Assembly: GCA_022828145.1 (NCBI GenBank)
Contig: JAJEJA010000007.1
Location: forward strand, 1 to 44,788
Reading direction: 5' to 3'
From: Candidatus Poribacteria bacterium
GTDB lineage: Bacteria; Poribacteria; WGA-4E; WGA-3G
DNA length: 44,788 bases
This document shows positions 9,498 to 17,311 of this stretch, one piece after another. The position numbers were made by a program, and so were the translations under genes. Position 1 is the stretch's first letter, and each line of letters begins with the position of its first letter. The notes under the pieces are model-generated. The model saw nothing but the letters and a program-made list of their open reading frames with translations. It did not search any database and had not been told where the DNA came from.

Positions 9498-9825
9498 CAT
9501 TGCCAGATGGGTGGAGATGGGAGGTAGAGGGTTCTACCCTGGCAATCCATCTCCAAGTCCATTCGTAATCGTACAAACTTTCCCGAAAGAAAACTTGTAT
9601 ATTATGACGATGTCTATATATCATGCTTATCAATTCTGATATACGATAATACTAAGACATGCACTGGCAATCTTCGCTTGGCAGTGCCGCGGCTCGGGAG
9701 TCTTGCACACTCGCCGAACCACCAATAAAGGATTTTACGGATGCCGAAGATATATTACCAAAAATGTTAATAGAATACAACGTTTTTATTACTATTTTTT
9801 TGATTCTCCAATTTTTTGTGTAACA
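9498..9825. repeat. Structured repeat, copy A (about 330 bp)
   Basis: Shares extensive identity with copy B at 20904-21233 in the same orientation; the block from about 9658 to 9766 is almost identical. Visible pairing: TGGAGATGG 9512-9520 with CCATCTCCA 9547-9555; ATTGCCAG 9499-9506 with CTGGCAAT 9539-9546 (crosses the first stem, so alternative or pseudoknot); AGGGT/ACCCT around 9528-9538; TATCA/TGATA inside a longer AT hairpin near 9618-9650; GCACTGGCAA 9661-9670 with TTGGCAGTGC 9678-9687. A plus-strand ORF of 54 codons (9659-9823) starts MHWQSSLGSAA; its copy-B version is 47 codons. The element fills most of the gap 9384-9842 and lies 5' of the WD40 gene on the minus strand. Confidence 0.75.
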
Positions 9826-9842
9826 GACTGGGGGTGCCACCT

Positions 9843-12800
9843 TTAATCTCTATCTATAGGCGTAATAGTCTTGACGCAACGGAAGCCGAGGGCTATGTTC
9901 GTAAGTGTTGGTGAAACCCTGTTGCGATAGGCGACCCGGACGTTTTGGACTTCAGTATTGTACCAGGCACCACCACGTGCTACGCGGGAAGTTGTAACGG
10001 TCGTGAAGTCAGATAGGATTAAATCTGCATTGTCTATTGTATTTACGCCTGCAAGCGGGTTTCGACGCGGAGAGGAGGAATAGAAATCGCCATAATATGC
10101 GTCAAGACACCATTCAAAGACGTTACCCGCCATGTCATAGATACCATATCCATTCGCGGCATAATTACCGACAATTGTTGTTCCACCTACATGGTTGCCG
10201 TAGTTCGCCTGTCCCTTTGAAACAGCGTTTCCCCATGGGTACTGCTGCCCAGATTTGCCTCCTCGTGCTGCTTTTTCCCACTCAGCTTCAGTGGGTAAAC
10301 GTTTCTCTGCCCATTTTGCATAAGCCATCGCTCCGTACCAACTCACGGAGGTAACTGGATGGTCTGCTTTTCCTGTCGGATAATTATCTCTATGCCAATG
10401 TTTAAGGTAGTTTCCATTGTGATACTTGGATGGTATTTGGTCTTTACGCCACTGTGGATTCGCATCAATAAATGCCTTGTATTGTGCGTTCGTCACCTCA
10501 TATTTGTCTATATAGAATGCGTCTATGTAGACGGTATGGACCGGTTTTTCGTCGGTGTTGTCGTTACTACCCATCTGAAATTCGCCTGCGGGGATTAGCA
10601 CCATTTCTGATGGAATTGAAACCGTTATGGGTTTCGGCTCCGGAGTCGGTGTTGTTTTAAGCTCCTGCTTCGGCGTGACAACTGCTTGTTCGCTGGGTGT
10701 TGGTTCAGGATCAGACTGCTTTGTTGTGGATACAGGTTCTGCGGATGGATTGGATGTTCTGTCTTCTTCAGCGGTCATCTGTTGTGTAACAACCGGTACT
10801 GATGGAACTGCTGGTGTTACAGGTTCTGGTGTCGGATCCGGCGGTGTAACCGTCGACTGCTTAGGTGTAGCCTGTCTCGGTTCGCGCGCGCCACTCTGTT
10901 CCGTTGAAGAGGATTGTGCAATATCCCGTTCGTTAGATATAACCTTCGGTGTCTCCGACGGGATAGATTTTGCCTTTACTTCCGTTTCCGTCTGTTCTGT
11001 GGAATTCTGCTCTGATGCCTCGTCTGAGATGGTTTCCGTTGCTAATTTGGTCGTGTCTTGGGTAGTTACAGGGGCTATTTCGGTCATTGAAGAGTTTGAT
11101 GCACTACTATAGCTAACATATCTAATTGTACCCATAAGTGCTAATAAAAGGAGCGGTGCCACTGCTATCCAGATCTTCATCCGTTTCTGACCGTAAATAC
11201 CTATCGTTCGGTAGCCCTGTATTACCAGACCAATCACAAGTCCCCAGAAAGCCCAACCGACAAAAAGAGGTAGATTGAATCCAAGATCAAACAGTTTATC
11301 CATTCCATGAAAAAGCAGTGTTCCGATGTAAGCTAAAAGGATGAATGGGGATGCCATGGCATAAAGAATGCCTATAATACTTGACAGAACAGCGGTTCCC
11401 ATAATGAAGAGCGGAGCTCCGACTAACATAAAGACAACAGCAAGTGCAAGAAAAACTACGAGGACAAGTCTTCCGAAAGTAGCCCATGGAGAAAGTATAT
11501 AGGCACCTGCCGCGCCAACGACAATGTTTCGTAGCCACCTAAAGCAGGATTGAACAAATTTGATATAGACCCTGGCAAACCACTTGATAAATTTCCAGAC
11601 AGACTTCATTAAGCGTACCAGAACTTCTACTAACTTGTTATGGTCTTGTGCATAAAAGAGATTCTTAATTGGCAAAATTGGCATCAAAAATCGTTGCCAA
11701 CTAAACGATTTTGTAACGACAAGGAGCCAATGCGCGTATACACCTATCCCAAGAATAAAAGTTCCCACCCATACTGTATAAGGCAATTGGGTCATGATGA
11801 GACGGGTCGTTAAGAGGAGTACCGCCATTAAGACACCACTCAACCCGACTGAGAAGAATAATCGTTTAATCCCGTGATTAATATAGATTGGAACATCCAT
11901 TTCTTTCCCGTTGGTTCTAACGACGAGGGATGTATCATTCACTTGGTCAGCTGTTAGGTTGTTCCCATCAATGTTAACAACGGTTTCGCCATAGATGTCC
12001 GTATCAGAAACATGTAGTCCTGGTATATCGTTTGCTAATTGGACCTTACCGTAAAGGAAACCGCGCCCAACATTCCTAATTTTACATTGAACTGCTTTCT
12101 TCATTCCCGTATCCTCAACGTTGAGGTGTATTTCGGGGTGGCTAATGTAAGGGATTGGATTTCCGATTTTTGGGTCAAGTTTTTGAACAAAGGTTTCTAA
12201 ACCTATGTCCTGCTGGTCAGTATAGTCATTGGTGATCTCATTTGCGGTAGCTGCGAGTTGCTTTTGATTGGTGTGCTCAAGCCAAAATGCAAAGAACCCG
12301 TTATATAGCAAGGTGCTTGCCTGTACCCAATTCTTGTCTATCAAGCGAGCGAGTTGTTTCGGTGTGCTTACCCCTTTTCCCTTCTGCATCCGCATCTCAC
12401 CGCGGAGCAACGTGATGATAGCCATAAATCCTGTATCGCGATCATCTGGAAACCTGTCTACGGTTGCTCTTGCGGCATTAGCAAACAGATCCTGTTCAGC
12501 ACTGCGTAAGTTTTCTTCTAAGGACCCGTCATAAAGTGCATCAGTGGCGACGCTGTCATACTTCTCCATTAGGTCAGTTAGATGTGTGATGTTACTTGCT
12601 TCTTCACCGCCAGGGAATGTCAAGACTGACTGCGTCAATTCTTCTGGTTCCTGCGTGAGGTCTGCAATGTGTCTGCGACGCGCTTCTGGATCCAGCAGTA
12701 TATCCTTTGCCTTAATCAAAACCTTCTGCCACTGTGCTTGGGTTAAGCCATCAGAACGCGGTACATTTGCATACGAACCAATTGTCTTTTTATACTGTTC

Positions 12801-12899
12801 CGCGTGAGCATCGTTGACAAGGTTTTTTACTGTAGTCTCATCTTTGCCTTGAATCTCGTCAATTGAGATCCCAAGTACTTCAAAATAGTTATATTCCAT
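9843..12899 (-). CDS. Membrane protein with J-domain-like N-terminus and FGE-fold (SUMF1-like) C-terminus
   Basis: A 1018-residue product, last gene of the caspase-chaperone operon, starting 24 bases after dnaK. Residues 1-90 resemble a J-domain (YFEVLGIS at the start, AKDILLDPEARRRHI at the end) but the HPD tripeptide that stimulates Hsp70 ATPase is not there; the nearest match is HAE in NDAHAEQYKK. Residues about 346-592 hold several transmembrane segments, then a Pro/Thr/Ser/Glu-rich linker to about 760. Residues about 763-1013 are an FGE-sulfatase-type domain (EMVLIPAGEFQMGS, RLPTEAEWEKAARGG, YPWGN, YDMAGNVFEWC, GFRCV). The segment GGAWYNTEVQNVRVAYRNR lacks the paired active-site cysteines of true formylglycine-generating enzyme, so catalysis on sulfatases is unlikely. 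Topology would place the J-like part in the cytoplasm beside DnaK and the FGE fold across the membrane. Confidence 0.8.
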   Translation of the reverse strand: MEYNYFEVLGISIDEIQGKDETTVKNLVNDAHAEQYKKTIGSYANVPRSDGLTQAQWQKVLIKAKDILLDPEARRRHIADLTQEPEELTQSVLTFPGGEEASNITHLTDLMEKYDSVATDALYDGSLEENLRSAEQDLFANAARATVDRFPDDRDTGFMAIITLLRGEMRMQKGKGVSTPKQLARLIDKNWVQASTLLYNGFFAFWLEHTNQKQLAATANEITNDYTDQQDIGLETFVQKLDPKIGNPIPYISHPEIHLNVEDTGMKKAVQCKIRNVGRGFLYGKVQLANDIPGLHVSDTDIYGETVVNIDGNNLTADQVNDTSLVVRTNGKEMDVPIYINHGIKRLFFSVGLSGVLMAVLLLTTRLIMTQLPYTVWVGTFILGIGVYAHWLLVVTKSFSWQRFLMPILPIKNLFYAQDHNKLVEVLVRLMKSVWKFIKWFARVYIKFVQSCFRWLRNIVVGAAGAYILSPWATFGRLVLVVFLALAVVFMLVGAPLFIMGTAVLSSIIGILYAMASPFILLAYIGTLLFHGMDKLFDLGFNLPLFVGWAFWGLVIGLVIQGYRTIGIYGQKRMKIWIAVAPLLLLALMGTIRYVSYSSASNSSMTEIAPVTTQDTTKLATETISDEASEQNSTEQTETEVKAKSIPSETPKVISNERDIAQSSSTEQSGAREPRQATPKQSTVTPPDPTPEPVTPAVPSVPVVTQQMTAEEDRTSNPSAEPVSTTKQSDPEPTPSEQAVVTPKQELKTTPTPEPKPITVSIPSEMVLIPAGEFQMGSNDNTDEKPVHTVYIDAFYIDKYEVTNAQYKAFIDANPQWRKDQIPSKYHNGNYLKHWHRDNYPTGKADHPVTSVSWYGAMAYAKWAEKRLPTEAEWEKAARGGKSGQQYPWGNAVSKGQANYGNHVGGTTIVGNYAANGYGIYDMAGNVFEWCLDAYYGDFYSSSPRRNPLAGVNTIDNADLILSDFTTVTTSRVARGGAWYNTEVQNVRVAYRNRVSPTLTNIALGFRCVKTITPIDRD

Positions 12900-12923
12900 G
12901 ATATTCCCATTTCCTTCCTATTA

Positions 12924-14525
12924 CTATTCAACTTCCAGACGTTGCATCTGTTCGGTAGCTTCTGCAATTTCCGTTTCGTTAAGTGTTGATCTATTAATAG
13001 TAACCTCTGCGGTCCTGCCATCAGGTCCTTCCGCTATCACCTCAAGGGTTTGGTCCAGGTTATATTTGTAGACAACATGAATGGGTGATCCCGCGGGTAA
13101 CCCTGGTGGTAATTCGAGCTTACATTCCCCGATTTTAAATTCTTCAAATGCGCTATCGGGAATTTCGTTTTTGAGTTGATCATGTTCAAGTCCCTGTACA
13201 ATGACACCGACGACAGAACTCTGATTGTCGTCCCGTGTTCCAAAGGTTTCCGCCTTTTCACAAGGGATAGGTGTCATCTTCGGTATCATCACATGGATGC
13301 GCGCTTCGTCTCTTTCATTGAGGACCACGGTTCCGAGGTGATGTGTCGCGCCATCGGTTACCTTAACAGTGAGCTCCCCTCCAGGACCGATGAATCGGTC
13401 TTTGACTGCATCTGGAATATCTTCAGTCACTACAGTATCAGATGTACCACTTGTGCCCTCTTCAATCTGTCGTAGTGTTCCCTGGATGGCTGCCCCAAGT
13501 GCTACAACGTCGTCGGGATTAACTTCGCTTGGATTGATATCTTTCCCGCTGATTTCGGTAATCCTCTTTTGCACCATCGGCATACGTGTGGAACCGCCGA
13601 CCATTAATACTGTATCAATATCATCCCAGGTCATTTGTGCTTCACTGAGAACGACCCCACAGAGTGCATCACATCTATTGACCAAGTTTGCAGAGAGTTC
13701 TTCAAATTTTTCTCGTGTAATCTCTATGTTGCTACTCTTACCGTTGTAGCTGCATCTGATCCGTGCCTTTTGGCGTTGTGATAGAGATTCCTTGGCACTA
13801 ATTGCGCTCAGTTGTATCTCTTGATATACATTAAGGTCTTGTAATGGGTTTTCTCCGTGTTCATTCTCAAAGGTGTCCGCCACATGAATGATGATTTTAT
13901 CGTCCCAATCCTTCCCGCCGAGTCTATGGTCTCCATTCGTAGCGATCATCTCTAATTTGGATCCTGAGACCTTCATGACGGTTACATCAAACGTCCCGCC
14001 GCCGAGGTCGAACACAAACACAGTTTGATCGCTACCGTGTTGGTCAATCCCGTAAGCGAGAGCTGCTGCGGTGGGTTCGTTTACGACTTGCAGTACATTC
14101 AATCCAGCAATTTCTCCGGCGATGCGCGTGGCTTGGCGTTCTGCGTCTTTAAAATAGGCAGGGACAGTAATAACTGCATCCGTGACCTCTTCATTGAGAT
14201 ACTTTTCAGCATCCTGTTTGAGTTTCTGCAAGATGAGTGCTGAGAACTCTTCAGCTGAATACTGCTTTCCACCAAATTCACGTGAGAATTCTTCTTTAGA
14301 TTTACCCATTTCACGTTTGACGAACTCAACAATATCCTCTGGGACCGCACTCGCGTTCTGTTTTGCGACCTTCCCAACGGTGACAAGGTCATCCTCAAAC
14401 ATAATTACCGATGGCGTAATCCTATCACTTTCTGCGTTAGGGATAATTTCCTCTTGTGCATGTTCGTTGACATGCGCTATCGCGGAGAATGTCGTGCCTA
14501 AATCTATGCCAACAACTTTACCCAT
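12924..14525 (-). CDS. dnaK: Hsp70 chaperone (DnaK family), C-terminal lid missing
   Basis: I choose the ATG at 14525 (MGKVVGIDLGTT): GGAG lies nine bases upstream, whereas the ATG at 14534 abuts it. The start overlaps the end of grpE by eight bases, suggesting translational coupling. The 533-residue product has the full ATPase core: IDLGTTFSA, AVITVPAYFKDAERQAT, NEPTAAALAYG, FDLGGGTFDVTV and LMVGGSTRMPMV. The usual hydrophobic interdomain linker (DVLLLD type) is not recognisable; the region reads TVVTEDIPDAVKDRF. A substrate-binding beta domain follows (PKMTPIPCEKAETF, DDNQSSV), but the chain ends near EQMQRLEVE, about 70-100 residues shorter than housekeeping DnaK, so the alpha-helical lid is mostly absent. 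This looks like a specialised partner of its operon rather than the housekeeping copy. Confidence 0.93.
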   Translation of the reverse strand: MGKVVGIDLGTTFSAIAHVNEHAQEEIIPNAESDRITPSVIMFEDDLVTVGKVAKQNASAVPEDIVEFVKREMGKSKEEFSREFGGKQYSAEEFSALILQKLKQDAEKYLNEEVTDAVITVPAYFKDAERQATRIAGEIAGLNVLQVVNEPTAAALAYGIDQHGSDQTVFVFDLGGGTFDVTVMKVSGSKLEMIATNGDHRLGGKDWDDKIIIHVADTFENEHGENPLQDLNVYQEIQLSAISAKESLSQRQKARIRCSYNGKSSNIEITREKFEELSANLVNRCDALCGVVLSEAQMTWDDIDTVLMVGGSTRMPMVQKRITEISGKDINPSEVNPDDVVALGAAIQGTLRQIEEGTSGTSDTVVTEDIPDAVKDRFIGPGGELTVKVTDGATHHLGTVVLNERDEARIHVMIPKMTPIPCEKAETFGTRDDNQSSVVGVIVQGLEHDQLKNEIPDSAFEEFKIGECKLELPPGLPAGSPIHVVYKYNLDQTLEVIAEGPDGRTAEVTINRSTLNETEIAEATEQMQRLEVE

Positions 14526-15357
14526 CTGTTTCATCTCCTTTTTCGTTTGTCGGGTTTTCACCGACAGTTGCTTCGTCTGTGTGTGGTGTGTATCGCAGTA
14601 TAGTAACCTCTTCTGGACGAAATACCTTCTCATGCCAATAGAAACCGATTTTATGAACTGCTACAACGTTTTGATGCTGTTCGCGGTCATTTGTCGGTAT
14701 CGTTTTGATGGTTTTGTGCAATTTCCGGTCAAGTTTGTTTAGATGTTCCGCATAAGGTTCAACATCTATGCGGTATAACACCTCTTCCAACTCAATTCGG
14801 ACATTTTCCATATTGTTCTGAAAATCAGACAGCCTTGCTTTCAGTTCGATCCAAACCTTCGGTAGTTCATTCGTGAGTGTTTTCCTGGTTTGTTTACCTA
14901 CCACTTCATCAAACAACTCACCAAAAGTTTCTGTTGTTTCACTGATCTCATTCAATTGGGATTCGACATCTCTAAAGTTGTCATAGAATTGTATGAGACT
15001 ATGGATAATCGGTTTGTGAAATGCTTCCATGAGAGAATTCTCTTTATAGTCCTTCATTTCACGATAGATCGTATCGAACATCTGTTTCTGATTCTGGTTG
15101 CGAGCGATCTGATTGTTGAACAGTTCATGTAATTCTGTTAGGTGTTGATGCAGTGAGGCAAGAACATCCGTATCTGGTGGTAATACGTCAGGTTCACTGG
15201 TTGGCACTTGCGGCTCCGTTTCGTCAACCGTACCACCATTTTCATCTGGTGAGGTGTGCGTATCATCAACCTGTTCTTCAAGGGATAGTTCTTGATCAGT
15301 CGTCTCTGTATCAGTGCCTTCAACTGTTTCATCAATTGTCGGTACATCTTTATGCAA
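14518..15357 (-). CDS. grpE: GrpE-like nucleotide exchange factor (apparent TTG start)
   Basis: Recognised as GrpE by architecture: an acidic low-complexity N-terminus (to about residue 85), a long helical segment (QKQMFDTIYREMKDYKE, then the AFHKPIIHSLIQFYDNF helix), and a C-terminal beta part with HKIGFYWHEKVFRPEEVTI corresponding to GrpE's ...G......VLRPA.V.V. At about 279 residues it is longer than ordinary GrpE (about 190-210), mostly through an extra helical insertion in the middle. The strong ribosome-binding site AAGGAGGT spans 15363-15370, over the stop of the caspase gene, and is seven bases before a TTG at 15357; the first in-frame ATG (15390) lies upstream of it and has no site of its own. 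It would recycle the neighbouring Hsp70. Confidence 0.85.
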   Translation of the reverse strand: MHKDVPTIDETVEGTDTETTDQELSLEEQVDDTHTSPDENGGTVDETEPQVPTSEPDVLPPDTDVLASLHQHLTELHELFNNQIARNQNQKQMFDTIYREMKDYKENSLMEAFHKPIIHSLIQFYDNFRDVESQLNEISETTETFGELFDEVVGKQTRKTLTNELPKVWIELKARLSDFQNNMENVRIELEEVLYRIDVEPYAEHLNKLDRKLHKTIKTIPTNDREQHQNVVAVHKIGFYWHEKVFRPEEVTILRYTPHTDEATVGENPTNEKGDETDG

Positions 15358-15370
15358 AATCGTAACCTCC

Positions 15371-17191
15371 TTATGGCACCTTATCTTCATCTACGACGCA
15401 TCGGAATCCGATGGTACCTCCCACGATATGCTGTAGAGAATAAGGTATCAAGTAGCGTTCAGTAATCCAAGCGGTACGGGGGAGTTCACGCCAGGAGTTG
15501 CCACGCAACACGCGCTTCTTTGGGTCAGTTGTATCGCTACACCATTCCCAGACGTTTCCAAGCATGTCGTATAGACCGAACTCATTCGGGAGATAACTTC
15601 CGACAGGTGCAATGCGTTGATGGTTATCTGCTTCTCCACTTAGATTAGACTGTGTCCCATCCGGTAGGGTGTTCCCCCATGGATATTTTTGCAAGACGAA
15701 ACCGCCGCGTGCGGCTTTTTCCCATTCTGCTTCAGTCGGAAGTCGTTTACCTGCCCATTCGGCATACGCCACAGCGTCATCCCATGTCACATTCACAACT
15801 GGGTAATTTGGGAATGGAGCGTCGGTGTAAGTCTCCTCGGGTAAGGGACGGTGTCCGGACTGCTTGAGGAATTCTTCGTATTGTGCCAGCGTGACTTCGT
15901 GTGTGTCCATGTAAAATCCATCAACATGAATTGGATAGCTGGGTGCGTGCTCTTTTTTTGTTGCGGGTTTACCCATCTGAAATTCCCCTGCGGGTATCAA
16001 CACCATTTCAGCTCCGTCTTTTTCCCATTTAATTGCTCCAAATGGGTGTTGTACATCCTCAGTTTCTAACGTGACGTTCCAGGTTGTTGTCTCTCCGGCT
16101 TTCAAGATCAGTTTTTTCTCACTGTCTTTGTAATCGTCATGCGTTATCTGAACTGTCACGTGTCCACCCTGTACGTCGGTGTTAATTTCAAGGATAAATG
16201 GTGTCTTACCGATCAGATTTCCATCAATATGGACTCTTGCGCCAGTCGGCTCGCTTTTGATGTCTAAGGTAGCGATTGTGTCGTTATCCTGGGAATCCCC
16301 AATTCTTGATGGCAGTGAATGGATCATGGGTGTCTGCGCTGTTTTCTCGTCTTTAAAGAGGTTTGCCGTTTTTAATCTACATTGTGCCAGCACCTCATCC
16401 CAGGACAGAAATCCATCAGCTGACTTTTTATCGTTTAAAGTTCCATCGGCATCAGCGGTGAAACTTTCAACGAGTGCAGCCGTAAAGTAACCTCCGACCT
16501 TTTCGTCTCCGAAACCGAATTGCCCAGGGAAAGCAGCAGTGACATCAAGAGTCCCAGTATGTTTGAGGAAAAGATCCTCGGTATAGAGACGGTTTGGTGG
16601 CAGAGCCGTTGAGAAACTGACACTTAAGCCCGGTCCGGCAGGCCTTATGAAGTTACTGCATGTGTCGGTGATAAGCATTTTCAAACTCGCCTTTTTTTGT
16701 TCCAACAATTCACGCAACTTTGCGCGAGGGACCACGTCTTTGTTCTGGTCAAAGTTGAGAACATGCTTATTATCAAAACTCTGTATACTTCCATGTCCAT
16801 TGTAATAGATAAACACCGTATCTTCTTTCTTAGTGGATAGGTTGTGAAGATAGTCTTTCACATGTGTTGCTTTTATAATTCCCTGAGGATTGGAATCAAT
16901 TCCGTGAGGTTCTCCTTGGATCAGAGTCATCTTCGTGATACTGCCGAGTAGCTCATCTTCAGATTTCATAACGGTTAAATGCACATCACAGTGGTGTGAG
17001 ACGAGCTTCATGACTTCCATTATACGTTCCTCACTCTTTTCGACGCTTTTTCGGATGTTCACATCGTTTCCGACTATGATGAGAAGCGCGTGAACTTCTT
17101 TGGCACTGGCAAAAGACGCCGATCCCAGACAGATAAGGGTTATCAGTATTAACAAGATTCCGGTAGTTGGTAAAGTACATATACGTAACAT
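15371..17191 (-). CDS. Exported caspase-like peptidase (C14 fold) with PEGA and FGE-fold domains
   Basis: First gene of the chaperone operon. The ATG at 17191 follows GGAGG and begins a hydrophobic signal sequence; the upstream in-frame ATG (17275) lacks one. Residues about 30-260 of 606 are a caspase/metacaspase-like domain: VHALLIIVGND opens the fold, YYNGHGS carries the catalytic His (about 131) and MLITDTCSN the catalytic Cys (about 177), each after a hydrophobic beta strand. Residues about 305-373 are a PEGA domain (IKSEPTGARVHIDGNLIGKTP). Residues about 392-600 are an FGE-sulfatase-like domain (EMVLIPAGEFQMG, GKRLPTEAEWEKAARGG, YPWGNTLPDG, YDMLGNVWEWCSD, IGFRCV) whose RGNSW segment lacks the FGE active-site cysteines. 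Caspase-FGE fusions are known from bacterial conflict and signalling systems; the pairing with an Hsp70 set is what is unusual here. Confidence 0.88.
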   Translation of the reverse strand: MLRICTLPTTGILLILITLICLGSASFASAKEVHALLIIVGNDVNIRKSVEKSEERIMEVMKLVSHHCDVHLTVMKSEDELLGSITKMTLIQGEPHGIDSNPQGIIKATHVKDYLHNLSTKKEDTVFIYYNGHGSIQSFDNKHVLNFDQNKDVVPRAKLRELLEQKKASLKMLITDTCSNFIRPAGPGLSVSFSTALPPNRLYTEDLFLKHTGTLDVTAAFPGQFGFGDEKVGGYFTAALVESFTADADGTLNDKKSADGFLSWDEVLAQCRLKTANLFKDEKTAQTPMIHSLPSRIGDSQDNDTIATLDIKSEPTGARVHIDGNLIGKTPFILEINTDVQGGHVTVQITHDDYKDSEKKLILKAGETTTWNVTLETEDVQHPFGAIKWEKDGAEMVLIPAGEFQMGKPATKKEHAPSYPIHVDGFYMDTHEVTLAQYEEFLKQSGHRPLPEETYTDAPFPNYPVVNVTWDDAVAYAEWAGKRLPTEAEWEKAARGGFVLQKYPWGNTLPDGTQSNLSGEADNHQRIAPVGSYLPNEFGLYDMLGNVWEWCSDTTDPKKRVLRGNSWRELPRTAWITERYLIPYSLQHIVGGTIGFRCVVDEDKVP

Positions 17192-17311
17192 AAGTTCCTC
17201 CAAGAATGTTAGATCAGATTCTCTATGTGATTTTTTATAGGCTCTATTCAACTCACTCGTCTGTGTCGAATCCACGTGACACTACAGATTTCAATGGATA
17301 TGCAGAAATTC

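Noticed and set aside
9843..17191. A diversity-generating retroelement, because FGE/C-type-lectin folds at the C-terminus are typical DGR targets
   Set aside because: No reverse transcriptase gene and no template repeat matching the 3' ends with A-directed changes were seen in the window.
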